Counted from the first letter of the stretch, positions 7,981 through 17,296 are shown. The stretch is DNA of 64,000 nt from SHVO01 sp964576515 (GCA_964576515.1 CAZNUW010000001.1:701199-765198); one strand, 5' to 3'. Translations and numbers: made by a program. The notes: generated by a model from the sequence alone, not told the origin.

Positions 7981-8484
7981 CTAGGCTTCGCCCACCGTAT
8001 CGAGCAGGGAGCTCGCGATGGCGTCTTCGGCCGTCCGGCCGCCCCAGATCACGAACTGGAACGCCGGGTAGTATCGCTCGCATTCCGACACGGCCAAATC
8101 CATAAGTTCGCTGATGAGATCGCTGTCCAGCCGGTCCGGCAGCCGCACGGTATGGCGGAACATCGGGATGCCTTCTTCCACCCAGATCGCGAAGTGCCCC
8201 ATCCAGAGCCGTTCATTGAGCTTTGCGATGAGTTCGTAAACCTGCGCCATCAGTTTGGACTGCACCCGCATATCCAACGCACAGGAGAAGTGGAGGGCTT
8301 TGAGGTCTTCCGACCAGGCGAAGAACATACCGTAGTCGCACCAGGAGCCGGGTGCTTCGACCGCGAGTTCCGTTTCGCAACGGCGGTCGTGGACCCATTC
8401 CTTGCCGGCGATGAATTCTTCGATGAAATCGATGGGGTTGCTGTTGCTGGCGGACCGCCTGCGGAGCGTATCTTTAGTCTGCAA
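7981..8484 (-). CDS. YbjN domain-containing protein
   Basis: A protein of about 167 residues matching the alphaproteobacterial YbjN family (sequence features SNPIDFIEEFIAGKEW, WMGHFAIW, and FQFVIWGG near the end). Members are single-domain proteins related to type III chaperone folds and are usually regulators of unknown mechanism. A strong GGGGAGGG lies five bases before the TTG at 8484, which makes that the likely start; a GTG at 8508 is in frame but overlaps this ribosome site. It sits between ubiK and proC on the same strand. Confidence 0.78.
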   Translation of the reverse strand: MQTKDTLRRRSASNSNPIDFIEEFIAGKEWVHDRRCETELAVEAPGSWCDYGMFFAWSEDLKALHFSCALDMRVQSKLMAQVYELIAKLNERLWMGHFAIWVEEGIPMFRHTVRLPDRLDSDLISELMDLAVSECERYYPAFQFVIWGGRTAEDAIASSLLDTVGEA

Positions 8485-8658
8485 AAGACCCTCCCCTCTA
8501 CCAAACACGGGTCTGGACCCCGACCCATCCCCTGGGCCGATCCCTCGTCAAACAAGGGTACAGATTTCAAGATATAGTAGGGGGCAAAGTGCCGCAATAC
8601 AAAATAGCGAGGAAAATCGCCGAGTCGCGGAAATCTTGTGGATAAGTGGTTTTCACGA

Positions 8659-8694
8659 GTCCGCGCGCTTGCCGGTCGCACGGCGCGCGCGGAC
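8659..8694 (-). terminator. Hairpin just after ubiK
   Basis: GTCCGCGCGC (8659-8668) pairs perfectly with GCGCGCGGAC (8685-8694) around a 16-base loop directly after the ubiK stop. There is no T run after it on the minus strand, so it may stabilise or process the transcript rather than end it. Confidence 0.4.
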
Positions 8695-8695
8695 G

Positions 8696-8947
8696 CTAGC
8701 GTTGCGCCAATTTGCTCTCAAGTTCGGCGACGCGCGCGGCCAATCGTTCTTGTTCCGCGCGCGCTTCCACGGCCATCGCGCGCACAACGTCGAACTCCTC
8801 GCGGCGCACGTAACCGCCGTCGGCCATCACACGCTCGAGACGGTCGCGCACCATGGCTTCGATCTCTTGTTTCAAACCCGAGATCGCGCTGAGCGCGCCG
8901 CCGCTAAGGCGCGCGAGATCGTCGAAGATACGATTTTGCGATTGCAT
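8696..8947 (-). CDS. ubiK: Ubiquinone biosynthesis accessory factor UbiK (YqiC/BMFP family)
   Basis: An 83-residue protein with an amphipathic N-terminal helix (RIFDDLARLSGGALSAISG) and a C-terminal coiled coil (FDVVRAMAVEARAEQERLAA, then RVAELESKL). This is the standard build of UbiK, which aids assembly of the aerobic ubiquinone synthesis complex at the membrane. The length matches the family. It is transcribed away from hldD and leads into ybjN-proC. Confidence 0.85.
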   Translation of the reverse strand: MQSQNRIFDDLARLSGGALSAISGLKQEIEAMVRDRLERVMADGGYVRREEFDVVRAMAVEARAEQERLAARVAELESKLAQR

Positions 8948-9023
8948 CGCTGGTTTCCTTGGACTTGCTTAATCGTAATATCAGCGCCTATGTGGCATTA
9001 GGCAACACTATAAACGAGCGCGC

Positions 9024-10004
9024 ATGTTCATCGTCACCGGCGGGTCCGGATTCATAGGCTCCAACCTCGTCGCGATCCTGGAAGAGCGCGGCCTGGGGCC
9101 CGTCACCGTCGTCGATCGCTGCGAGAACGACCACAAGACGCGCAACCTCGCCAAACGCAGTGCGCGGCGCGTGCCGCCGGAATTCCTCCCCAATGCGCTC
9201 GCGGACCTGCGCGGCGAGATCAAAGGCGTCTTCCATTTGGGCGCGCTGACGTCCACCACGGAACGCGACGAAAAGCGCCTGACCGAAGTGAACGTCCATT
9301 TGAGCCAGGACCTGTGGCGCTGGTGCGCCGCCCATACCGTGCCCTTCGTGTACGCGTCGTCCGCGGCCACGTATGGCGACGGCAAAGCGGGCTTCAAGGA
9401 CGACGACACGCTCGCAGGTCTTGCGCATCTCCACCCTCTCAATCCCTACGGCCAAAGCAAACACACCTTCGACCTTTGGGTCGCAGAGCAGGCGGCGAGC
9501 GGCGCGCCGGCGCCACCGCGCTGGGCGGGCGTGAAGTTCTTCAACGTGTACGGCCCCAACGAATTTCACAAAGGCGCGCAGGCCAGCCTTGTCTCTCAGG
9601 TGCATGGGAAAGCGGTCGCGGGAGCGCCCTATCCCCTCTTCCGCTCGCACAACCCCGCTTACGCCGACGGCGGACAGATGCGCGATTTCATTTTTGTCGA
9701 GGACTGCTGCGACGTGATGCTCTGGCTGTTTGAACTCGCGCCCGCCAACGGGATCTTCAACCTGGGGACCGGTAAGGCGCGCTCGTTCCTCGACCTCGCG
9801 CATGCGGTCTATCGCGCGCTGGGCCGGGAACCCGCCATTATCTGGCGCGACACGCCCGAAGACATTCGCGGCCAATACCAGTATTTTACCGAAGCGCGCA
9901 TGGAACGCCTGCGCGGCCTCGGTTACACCGCGCCGTTCACCAACCTGGAGGACGGCGTCGCGAAAACCGTCAAGATTTTGTCGCAGCCCGATCCTTACAG
10001 ATAA
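9024..10004 (+). CDS. hldD: ADP-L-glycero-D-manno-heptose-6-epimerase
   Basis: A 326-residue extended short-chain dehydrogenase that converts ADP-D-glycero-manno-heptose to the L-glycero form for lipopolysaccharide inner core. It has the nucleotide motif TGGSGFIGSN at residues 5-14, the active-site YGQSK pair (Tyr and Lys), and the family segment KFFNVYGPNEFHKGAQAS. Length is normal. It begins an apparent run of co-directional genes (hldD, lgt, methyltransferase, pgeF, lipoprotein) with short gaps or overlaps. Confidence 0.93.
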   Translation: MFIVTGGSGFIGSNLVAILEERGLGPVTVVDRCENDHKTRNLAKRSARRVPPEFLPNALADLRGEIKGVFHLGALTSTTERDEKRLTEVNVHLSQDLWRWCAAHTVPFVYASSAATYGDGKAGFKDDDTLAGLAHLHPLNPYGQSKHTFDLWVAEQAASGAPAPPRWAGVKFFNVYGPNEFHKGAQASLVSQVHGKAVAGAPYPLFRSHNPAYADGGQMRDFIFVEDCCDVMLWLFELAPANGIFNLGTGKARSFLDLAHAVYRALGREPAIIWRDTPEDIRGQYQYFTEARMERLRGLGYTAPFTNLEDGVAKTVKILSQPDPYR

Positions 10005-10006
10005 AC

Positions 10007-10819
10007 ATGTTCGCCATCGCATTCCCCGCCATCGACCCGGTCTTGATCCAAATCGGGCCCATCGCCATACGCTGGTACGCCTTGGCCTATATCGTCGGGC
10101 TGTTCGCCGGCGTGGCCTATGTGCGCTGGCAAGTGAAACACGCGCCCGCGCTGATGACACGCGATCAGGTGGATGATTTCTTCCTGTGGGTGCTCGGCGG
10201 CGTCATCCTCGGCGGACGCTTCGGCTATGTCCTCTTTTATAAACCCGGCGAGTATCTCTCGGACCCAATCTCGATCTTCAAGACCTGGGAGGGCGGCATG
10301 TCCTTCCATGGCGGCCTGGTGGGCGTGATCGTCGCGATCCTGTTGTTCGCGCGCTACGCCAAGGTGAACAAGTGGTACGTGGGCGATCACGTCGCCTGTG
10401 CGGTTCCGATCGGCCTCGGCCTCGGACGCCTCGCCAATTTCATCAACGGCGAACTGTGGGGCCGCACCGCGCCGGACGTGCCTTGGGCGATGGTATTTCC
10501 GGGTGCCGGCGATATTCCCCGGCATCCGAGTCAGCTTTATCAAGCCGCGCTGGAAGGCCTCGTGCTGTTCGTGATCCTCAACCTGTTGTGGCGCAACGAA
10601 GCGATCCGCCGCCGGCCGGGCACGCTCGCGGGCTGTTTCCTCATCGGCTACGGCCTCTTCCGCATCGTCGGCGAATTCTTCCGTGAGCCGGACACCTTCA
10701 TCGGGTTCCTGCCGGGCGGCACGACCATGGGACAATGGCTGTCGGTGCCGATGGTGCTGGCCGGCCTTCTCTTTATCTGGCGGGCGCGGCGCGCGGGCCC
10801 GGTGCCGTCGAAAACATGA
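10007..10819 (+). CDS. lgt: Prolipoprotein diacylglyceryl transferase
   Basis: A 270-residue integral membrane enzyme that attaches diacylglycerol to the lipobox cysteine of prolipoproteins. About seven hydrophobic segments are visible, with the Lgt signatures MSFHGGLVG and GRLANFINGELWG, the second holding the essential Arg/Asn/Glu set. It begins two bases after hldD, and its TGA overlaps the ATG of the next gene. It would process the several lipoproteins encoded in this window. Confidence 0.95.
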   Translation: MFAIAFPAIDPVLIQIGPIAIRWYALAYIVGLFAGVAYVRWQVKHAPALMTRDQVDDFFLWVLGGVILGGRFGYVLFYKPGEYLSDPISIFKTWEGGMSFHGGLVGVIVAILLFARYAKVNKWYVGDHVACAVPIGLGLGRLANFINGELWGRTAPDVPWAMVFPGAGDIPRHPSQLYQAALEGLVLFVILNLLWRNEAIRRRPGTLAGCFLIGYGLFRIVGEFFREPDTFIGFLPGGTTMGQWLSVPMVLAGLLFIWRARRAGPVPSKT

Positions 10820-11889
10820 CGCTCGCGGAGGCGCTTCGCGAACGCATCCGGCGCACCGGCCCTCTCCCGGTCGCCGACTATATGGAAGCTTGCGCGAACG
10901 CTTACTACGCGCGGGGCGACGTCTTCGGCCGCGACGGCGATTTCATTACGTCGCCGGAGATCAGCCAGACCTTTGGCGAGATCGTCGGCCTGTGGACCGC
11001 CGTAACGTGGCAAGCGCTCGGTGCACCGAAAACGTTCCGGCTGATCGAATGCGGCCCTGGACGCGGCACGTTGATGGCCGATGCGCTGCGGGCCGCCGGC
11101 CGGGTGCCGGGCTTCAGGGATGCGGCGCGCATTCACCTTGTGGAACGAAGCCCGGCCTTGCGCGACCGGCAACGCGCCGCGCTGAAAGGCGAAAACGTCA
11201 CCTGGCACGACGACATCGCGGAGGTCGCCGCCGGGACGTCCATCGTGATCGGCAACGAATTCCTCGACGCCCTGCCCGTCCGCCAATGGATAAAAACCAA
11301 CCGCGGCTGGGTTGAACGCGCCGTGGATGTCGGCGCCGACGGCACTTTCCGGTTCACACAAGGCGCCGCGCGCGATCTCGACATTCCGCTGACAATTTCG
11401 GCCGACGCGCCCCTCGGCGCGATTTTCGAGACATCACCCGCCGTCTTGGATTGGACGCGCCGGGTTGCCGCACGGCTGACCGATCACGGCGGCGCGGCCT
11501 TGGTGATCGACTATGGCCACACCACGACGGCCCTTGGCGACACACTGCAGGCGGTCAAGGCGCACCGCTATCACGACGTCCTCGCGGACGCCGGCGAGGC
11601 CGACGTGACCGCGCATGTGGACTTCGCTGCCGTGGCCACGGCGGCCCGCGAAATGGGCGCGAAGGTATGGGGGCCGGTTCCGCAGGGCCAATGGCTCACG
11701 CGCCTGGGGATCACCGTCCGCGCCGCGCAACTCACGGCCGGCAAAGACGCAGCCCGCGCCCAAGCCATCACGGGCGCTGTGCAGCGGCTGATCGCACCAG
11801 ACGGCATGGGGCTCCTGTTCAAGGCGCTCGCGTTCGCGCACACCGCACTAGCCGCGTGCGAAGGTTTCGAGCAGGATGCGCCCGTATGA
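10816..11889 (+). CDS. SAM-dependent methyltransferase of the MidA/NDUFAF7 family
   Basis: A 357-residue protein of the DUF185 family. The SAM-binding motif is IECGPGRGTLMADAL (about residues 78-92), followed by IGNEFLDALPVRQW and DYGHT, both family hallmarks. The mitochondrial relative NDUFAF7 methylates an arginine of a complex I subunit; the bacterial target is not established. ATG 10816 overlaps the lgt stop (ATGA) and is preferred to the longer upstream frame. The stop again overlaps the start of pgeF. Confidence 0.88.
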   Translation: MTLAEALRERIRRTGPLPVADYMEACANAYYARGDVFGRDGDFITSPEISQTFGEIVGLWTAVTWQALGAPKTFRLIECGPGRGTLMADALRAAGRVPGFRDAARIHLVERSPALRDRQRAALKGENVTWHDDIAEVAAGTSIVIGNEFLDALPVRQWIKTNRGWVERAVDVGADGTFRFTQGAARDLDIPLTISADAPLGAIFETSPAVLDWTRRVAARLTDHGGAALVIDYGHTTTALGDTLQAVKAHRYHDVLADAGEADVTAHVDFAAVATAAREMGAKVWGPVPQGQWLTRLGITVRAAQLTAGKDAARAQAITGAVQRLIAPDGMGLLFKALAFAHTALAACEGFEQDAPV

Positions 11890-12668
11890 CACATCTCGAT
11901 CCCAACATCGGCGTTCAAACGCCGCACCTCGCCCACAAAGGCCTTCGCCACGCCTTCTTCACGCGCAACGGCGGCGTCTCGACCGGCCGGTACACGTCGA
12001 ACAATGTCGCGTTCAGCGCGGGCGACGATCCGGATCATGTCGCGCGCAACCGGGCGCGGTGCGTCGAACATCTCGGCCTCACGTCGCTGGTGACGCTCAG
12101 CCAGAAACACACGCCCGAAGTCGTCACGGTCGAAGAGCCGTGGGGCCGCGAGGACACGCCGGTCGCCGACGCCCTAGTCACGAACAAGCGCGGAATCGCG
12201 CTCGGCATCCTGACCGCCGACTGCGCCCCGGTGCTGTTCGCCGACGCCGACGCCGGCGTGATCGGCGCGGCTCACGCGGGATGGCGCGGCGCCTTCGACG
12301 GCGTGATCGGCAATACGGTCGATGCGATGGAGGAACTTGGCGCGCGCGCGGACCGGATCGTGGCCGTGGTCGGCCCGTGCATCGCGCTGGCTTCCTATGA
12401 GGTCGGCGCCGAATTCGTCGAGCGTTTCCTGGAACGCGACGCCGCCTACGGACGATTCTTCGGGACGTCGCCGAAAGAAGGCCACGCGCACTTCAATCTT
12501 CCCGCGTTCGTCAGCGACTTGGCGACCCTCGCCGGGGTGGGCCGCGTGATGATCGAGGGAAGCGACACCTGCCCCGATGCAAACCGGTTCTTCAGCTACC
12601 GGCGCGCGACACTGGCCAAGGAGTCGGACTACGGCCGCCAGCTTTCGGCCATCGGCCTCGCGCCGTGA
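11886..12668 (+). CDS. pgeF: Peptidoglycan editing factor PgeF (laccase-domain, YfiH)
   Basis: A 260-residue protein of the multicopper-polyphenol-oxidase-like family. The conserved metal/active-site residues are present in LTADCAPVLFAD (Cys) and GAAHAGWRGAF (His), with another His in the LSQKHTP segment and VGPCI later. In E. coli PgeF removes wrongly incorporated serine from UDP-MurNAc precursors. Its ATG overlaps the preceding stop, and its own stop overlaps the GTG of the next gene. Confidence 0.9.
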   Translation: MTHLDPNIGVQTPHLAHKGLRHAFFTRNGGVSTGRYTSNNVAFSAGDDPDHVARNRARCVEHLGLTSLVTLSQKHTPEVVTVEEPWGREDTPVADALVTNKRGIALGILTADCAPVLFADADAGVIGAAHAGWRGAFDGVIGNTVDAMEELGARADRIVAVVGPCIALASYEVGAEFVERFLERDAAYGRFFGTSPKEGHAHFNLPAFVSDLATLAGVGRVMIEGSDTCPDANRFFSYRRATLAKESDYGRQLSAIGLAP

Positions 12669-13558
12669 TCAGGATCGTCGCCGCGATTCTTCTCGTCACG
12701 GCGCTGGCCGCATGCGGCGAGATCGGACGCCCCTTCCTCGGCGCGCCGCAAATAACGTCCGACAATCCGCTTCTGGATATCCCGACCGCGGTGGGAATCG
12801 CCGTGGTGCCGGTGGCGGGATTGCCCGCGCCTTTAAGCGGCGCCGTGACGCGCGCGGCCGCGAACCGGCTGCAAGCGTTCGAGATCCCGGCGGAAGCCGT
12901 CCCCGCGAACACCGGCCTCGGCTTTACGCTTGAAGGCGTCGCACAAAGCACAGACTCGGCCACGGCCGGACGAACCGCCGAGATTTTGTGGACGCTTAAA
13001 TCGCGGCGCGGCGCGGTCACCGGAACCCACCGACAAACCCTGGCCCTTCCCGAAAGCGTTTGGAACGGCGACGGCGGAGAAACGGCCACGCTGATCGGCG
13101 GCGAAGTCGCGACCGCCATCGCAGCCCTTCTCGGCGCCGATGCGCCGGTGGCGGGGCCCACGAAACCCGCCGTGCGGCTGCCGAGCATTTCCGTCAAACC
13201 GGTCGAAGGAGCACCGGGCGACGGACGCGAGGCGTTGCGCCTGGCGGTGATCCAGGTGTTGAACCAGAACGGGATCAGGCGCGACGACGTCGCCCCGGAC
13301 GTGACCCTCACCTGCAAGATGGAAAGCCAGCCCGCGCGCGACGGACTGCAACAGGTCTCGATCGTCTGGCAGGCGACCAGCCGCGACGGCGCCGACCTCG
13401 GAACGATGCGGCTCGATAACACCATTCCCAACGGCGCCCTGGATGGCCCCTGGGGGCCGACCGCCTTCGCCATCGCGGACGCCGCCGCGGCCGACCTCGT
13501 GACGTTGATAACCTCCACGAGTCCGGCGGCGAATCCTGCGCCTCCGACGGCAAAATAA
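12665..13558 (+). CDS. Predicted lipoprotein of unknown function
   Basis: A 297-residue protein starting with GTG, which overlaps the pgeF stop. The N-terminus is a lipoprotein signal with lipobox LAAC around Cys18. The mature part has no enzyme motif I recognise; it looks like two related beta-rich halves, with Val/Ala-rich stretches and a proline-rich tail (SPAANPAPPTAK). It closes the hldD-lgt operon. An envelope role is inferred only from the signal and neighbours. Confidence 0.8.
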   Translation: MIRIVAAILLVTALAACGEIGRPFLGAPQITSDNPLLDIPTAVGIAVVPVAGLPAPLSGAVTRAAANRLQAFEIPAEAVPANTGLGFTLEGVAQSTDSATAGRTAEILWTLKSRRGAVTGTHRQTLALPESVWNGDGGETATLIGGEVATAIAALLGADAPVAGPTKPAVRLPSISVKPVEGAPGDGREALRLAVIQVLNQNGIRRDDVAPDVTLTCKMESQPARDGLQQVSIVWQATSRDGADLGTMRLDNTIPNGALDGPWGPTAFAIADAAAADLVTLITSTSPAANPAPPTAK

Positions 13559-13695
13559 TCCACAGAACCCTCAATTTTGCGTGTGAATACGCAACAGCCG
13601 AACTCGCGGTTTACAGTGCGATGACAGGTTGATACTTTCCGCGCGCCTGCGGTTCGGGGGACGGCGCAGGCTCCTTATTGGGGCACGCAGCGCAC

Positions 13696-14628
13696 ATGAA
13701 AATTCTGGCGGGAAACAGCAACAAACCGGTCGCCGAGGCGATTGCGTCGTGTTTGAAACTGCAACTGACGAACGCCAGCGTAAAACGCTTCTCCGACATG
13801 GAGATATTCGTGGAGATCCACGAGAACGTCCGCGGCGAGGACGTGTTCGTGATCCAGTCCACCTCCTACCCCGCCAACGACAATCTGATGGAACTTCTGA
13901 TCACGCTGGACGCCCTGCGCCGCGCCTCCGCGCGCCGTGTCACGGCCGTGATCCCCTATTTCGGTTATGCCCGCCAGGATCGCAAGACCGGCGGCCGCAC
14001 GCCCATCACCGCCAAGCTGGTCGCGAACCTCCTGACACAAGCGGGCGCCGCCCGTGTGCTGTCGCTCGATCTGCATTCGGGCCAGATTCAGGGGTTCTTC
14101 GACATTCCGGTCGACAACCTGTTCTCGGCCCCGGTGTTCACCAACGACATCATCGAGCACTACAAGGGCGAAAACCTGGTCATCGTGTCGCCCGACGTCG
14201 GCGGCGTGGTGCGCGCACGCGCGATCGCCAAACGCATCCATGCCGACCTCGCCATCATCGACAAGCGCCGCGAACGCGCCGGCGTCTCGGAAGTGATGAA
14301 CATCATCGGTGAAGTGGATAAGCGCCCCTGCATCTTGGTGGACGACATCGTCGATTCCGCCGGCACGCTCTGCAACGCCGCCAAGGCGCTTATGGACGCC
14401 GGCGCGAAGTCGGTGTCGGCCTATGTGACGCACGGCGTGCTGTCGGGCGGGGCCGTCGGCCGCGTGACCTCGTCGCCGCTCAAGGAATTGGTCATCACGG
14501 ACAGCATCCAGGCCACGGAAGCGGTGCGTCTCGCCGACAACATCCGCCAGTTGTCCATCGCTCCCCTTTTGGGCGAGGCGATCAAACGAATCAGCCAGGA
14601 AGCCTCGGTTTCCAGCCTGTTCGAGTAA
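13696..14628 (+). CDS. prs: Ribose-phosphate pyrophosphokinase
   Basis: A 310-residue class I PRPP synthase making PRPP from ribose-5-phosphate and ATP for nucleotides, His and Trp. It contains the flexible loop YFGYARQDRKTGGRTPIT, the ribose-phosphate binding motif ILVDDIVDSAGTL, and LDLHSGQIQGFFDIP. ATG 13696 yields the conventional MKILAGNSNKPVA start, so the six-residue upstream extension is rejected. Length equals the family norm. It is a single gene with a 137-base leader. Confidence 0.96.
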   Translation: MKILAGNSNKPVAEAIASCLKLQLTNASVKRFSDMEIFVEIHENVRGEDVFVIQSTSYPANDNLMELLITLDALRRASARRVTAVIPYFGYARQDRKTGGRTPITAKLVANLLTQAGAARVLSLDLHSGQIQGFFDIPVDNLFSAPVFTNDIIEHYKGENLVIVSPDVGGVVRARAIAKRIHADLAIIDKRRERAGVSEVMNIIGEVDKRPCILVDDIVDSAGTLCNAAKALMDAGAKSVSAYVTHGVLSGGAVGRVTSSPLKELVITDSIQATEAVRLADNIRQLSIAPLLGEAIKRISQEASVSSLFE

Positions 14629-14718
14629 CCTTCCCGTCCGGGAAACCCTACTTTTAAGTCGACAGCCCAAGCGTTTTCAGGTTTCCTTTGGAGACCCGAA
14701 TAACGCGCGCGAGGGCTT

Positions 14719-15480
14719 ATGCGAATTGGTTTCCTGGGTTTAGTTGCCGCGGTTTTCGCGGTGTCCGCCATCGCCGCGGAACCGGCGCCGGAATTCTCGC
14801 CCAGCCAGCGTCAGAGCGACTTGGCGGCGCTTCGCAACTTCGCCTATCCGCCGGGGTACTCCGACTCCCACATCATCTCGCTGGAGAACGGCGTCGTGCC
14901 GCCCGAATTGGCCGTGCCCGAATACTTGCGTCTGCACTGCGGCGAAATGAGCCAGAGCGTGCTCAATCCCTGCCTGCTGCGCCATGGCCGCGGCGCCGAG
15001 GCCGTGTACACGGTCGTGACCCTGGGCGGCACCAAAAGCTTCGCCGAGATGGGCGAAGCGGCCGCCTATTTCAGAACGCAAATGAGTTCCACGGTCATGT
15101 CCTTCGAGAGCGAGGTCATGACCATGAACTCGTTCATCGACGAGTTGTGCGACAAGATGGCCGCCGGGGAAAACCCGCGCGAGATCCTGGCGGCGCGCGG
15201 CGGACGCCCGCGCCTGCCGCATGCGATCGCGCCGCCGAACGCCGAGGCGAAGTACCAGTTCTCGAATTTCTTCCAGTGGGAGAAGTGCATCGACTGCGTG
15301 GGCATCGTCGCCGTGAACCAGGCGCGCCCGGACTCGACGCCGCGGTGCGGCGCGATCCGCAAGCAGGGCGCCCCGCGCATCAATTACTTCGTGGTGAACA
15401 GCAACACCTCGCGCGGCCACCGGACGCTGGACGAAGGCGTGAGCGCCTTCGAGCAACTGGCGAAACAACCGAGCCTGTAA
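14719..15480 (+). CDS. Exported protein of unknown function
   Basis: A 253-residue protein with a signal peptide (MRIGFLGLVAAVFAVSAIAA). The mature part holds eight cysteines, among them a CIDC pair near residue 195, but no heme CxxCH and no recognised catalytic motif. A helical middle (TVMSFESEVMTMNSFIDELC) is followed by a more polar C-terminal half. It stands alone between prs and the convergent HAD gene. I do not recognise the family. Confidence 0.75.
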   Translation: MRIGFLGLVAAVFAVSAIAAEPAPEFSPSQRQSDLAALRNFAYPPGYSDSHIISLENGVVPPELAVPEYLRLHCGEMSQSVLNPCLLRHGRGAEAVYTVVTLGGTKSFAEMGEAAAYFRTQMSSTVMSFESEVMTMNSFIDELCDKMAAGENPREILAARGGRPRLPHAIAPPNAEAKYQFSNFFQWEKCIDCVGIVAVNQARPDSTPRCGAIRKQGAPRINYFVVNSNTSRGHRTLDEGVSAFEQLAKQPSL

Positions 15481-15493
15481 GCCGGCAACCGGC

Positions 15494-16210
15494 CTAAACG
15501 GCGGGTTTATCCCAATCGAGGCTCTGGAAGCCGTGGGCCAGCGCCATGCGGCGCACGCGGCCGTTCGGATTGACGGCGTAACCTTCGTCCGCCCACCGCA
15601 GGAGATCCACGTCGGAATGATGATCGCTGTAGGCGATCACGCGCGGGCGCGGGATCATCGCCGCGACATAGTCCTGCACGGCGTTGAGCTTCACCTGGCC
15701 ATAGCAGTTTTCGCTGCCGAGCGCCGCGCGCAGGCGGCCGCGTTCGTCCCATACGGACTTGGTTGCGATCAGGTGGTCGAAGCCCAGCATGTCGGCGAAG
15801 ACCTGCGCGTAGAAATCGAAACTCGCGGTCGCAAGCACGAGATGATCGCCCGCGGCGCGGTGCTTCTTGATGGCCCTCAGCGCGCCGGGACGCACGTTGC
15901 ACTCCAGGCACTTTTCCACGTAGCTGTCCGCCCATGCGGCGACCTGCGCGCGCGACGCGCCCACGATATTGACGTCGAGCATGCGCGCCTTGACCTTGTC
16001 GCGCGAGATCATCCCGAAAGCGTAAATGGCCGTCAGCCAGATCGCCATCGGCAGGCGTTCCAATGTGCGCTGATGCGCAGGCACACAGTGCATCAGGAAC
16101 GGCGTATAGGTTCCCATCCGCGTGATCGTACGGTCGAGGTCGAACACCGCCACCGCAGGGCTCGTCTGAAGCCCTTGGTCGCGGCTGATATCGATGGAAG
16201 AGGTAAGCAT
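15494..16210 (-). CDS. HAD-superfamily hydrolase, SerB-like (subfamily IB)
   Basis: A 238-residue predicted phosphatase. Motif I is FDLDRTITRMG, with the nucleophile and acid/base Asp pair. Motif II is LATASFDFY, and motif III/IV includes AYSDHHSDVDLL. The IB subfamily covers phosphoserine phosphatase and lipid-phosphate phosphatases; the hydrophobic cap region (LPMAIWLTAIYAFGM) favours the second. It converges on the exported protein gene with only a 13-base gap. The substrate cannot be assigned. Confidence 0.82.
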   Translation of the reverse strand: MLTSSIDISRDQGLQTSPAVAVFDLDRTITRMGTYTPFLMHCVPAHQRTLERLPMAIWLTAIYAFGMISRDKVKARMLDVNIVGASRAQVAAWADSYVEKCLECNVRPGALRAIKKHRAAGDHLVLATASFDFYAQVFADMLGFDHLIATKSVWDERGRLRAALGSENCYGQVKLNAVQDYVAAMIPRPRVIAYSDHHSDVDLLRWADEGYAVNPNGRVRRMALAHGFQSLDWDKPAV

Positions 16211-16535
16211 AATCCGTACCGGGTATCGCGCGGAGCGCGAGATTTCATGGGGCTGTAAAACAAGTCCCCGGGGCGCGTCCAGTTTTTTGCGCGTGGGCGG
16301 CGTGTATGCCCGAACAGGAGCCGCCCGGCCACCCCCCGGAATAAGGGGCTGGAAAAGCGAGGTAGGTCAGGGACTTACCCACCGTCCTGCCCCGCTTGCT
16401 TTGGGGGGACGAAGCGTGTACATGACCCCGCGCCCAAAAAGTGGGCGCACACGGCGATGGCACCCCTGGAGGCCATGCCGGACACGGCGGCCATGTCGGC
16501 TCGCTATGTCATTGAAATATATAGGAGAACGACCG
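16211..16535 (+). other. Leader of rplY: 325 bases with no gene, several hairpins
   Basis: No credible coding frame lies here. There is a perfect 7-base hairpin GCGCCCA/TGGGCGC (16430-16436 with 16442-16448) and a longer imperfect fold around 16355-16400. The 3' end has AGGAG nine bases before the rplY ATG. It could be an untranslated leader or hide a structured RNA; I could not match it to 6S RNA, SRP RNA or RNase P. Confidence 0.4.
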
Positions 16536-17252
16536 ATGCCTAAGACCAGCAGCCTGCAGGTTCAAGGGCGCGATCGGGCAGGTAAGGGGGCAGCTCGTGC
16601 AACACGCCGGAATGGACTCGTCCCGGCCGTGATTTACGGCGGCAACCAAGAAGCCACGCTCATCGCTCTCGAACCGAAGACCCTTGTCGCGCTGATGCAC
16701 GACCCGGCCTTCAAGACGAACATTTTCGAAGTGGAAATCGGCGGCAAGAAGCAGCGCACCATGGCCATGGATGTGCAGCTTGACCCCGTCAGCGACCGCC
16801 CGATCCATGCGGACTTCCGCCGGATCGAGAAGGACACGCTGGTGCGTGTGCCGGTGCCGGTCCGCTTCCTCAACGAAGGCGCCTCGCCGGGCATCAAGGT
16901 CGGCGGCGTGCTGAACATCGTGCGCCACGACGTCGAAGTGCGCGGCAAGCCGGACAACCTTCCGGACCACATCGACATCGACCTCACCGGTCTCCAGATC
17001 GGCGATTCCGTGCACATCAACTCGGTCGGACTGCCGGAAGGCATCAAGCCGACGATCGCGCGTAACTTCACGATCTGCACGATCGCGCCGCCGACGGTCA
17101 TGACGGTGGAAGAAGAGAAACCCGCCGCAGCCGCCGCCGACGCGGCCGCCGCCGCTCCGGGCGCTGCGCCCGCGGCCGGCGACGCCAAAGCCGGCGACGC
17201 CAAGGCTGCCGGTGGCGACAAAGCCGCCGCCAAGCCCGCGGCCAAGAAGTAA
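16536..17252 (+). CDS. rplY: 50S ribosomal protein L25/general stress protein Ctc
   Basis: A 238-residue long-form L25 that binds 5S rRNA. The N-terminal L25 domain (to about residue 95) is followed by the TL5/CTC beta domain (to about 190), and a low-complexity Ala/Lys/Asp tail. AGGAG before ATG 16536 sets the start. The larger frame that begins at 16194 is dismissed as antisense leader. It heads the conserved rplY-pth-ychF set, separated from pth by a strong hairpin. Confidence 0.94.
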   Translation: MPKTSSLQVQGRDRAGKGAARATRRNGLVPAVIYGGNQEATLIALEPKTLVALMHDPAFKTNIFEVEIGGKKQRTMAMDVQLDPVSDRPIHADFRRIEKDTLVRVPVPVRFLNEGASPGIKVGGVLNIVRHDVEVRGKPDNLPDHIDIDLTGLQIGDSVHINSVGLPEGIKPTIARNFTICTIAPPTVMTVEEEKPAAAAADAAAAAPGAAPAAGDAKAGDAKAAGGDKAAAKPAAKK

Positions 17253-17260
17253 GAATGCGC

Positions 17261-17296
17261 GGTGTCTCGCGTCTCGGCTTCGAGACGCGAGACACC
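17261..17296 (+). terminator. Perfect 16-base-pair hairpin between rplY and pth
   Basis: GGTGTCTCGCGTCTCG (17261-17276) pairs without a mismatch to 17281-17296 around the loop GCTT, and is followed by CCTTTCG. The long perfect stem lacks a real T run, so it may attenuate or process the transcript rather than stop it fully. Confidence 0.6.

Noticed and set aside
16211..16535. 6S, SRP or RNase P RNA in the rplY leader
   Set aside because: Several stems but none of the conserved sequence blocks of these RNAs could be found by eye.
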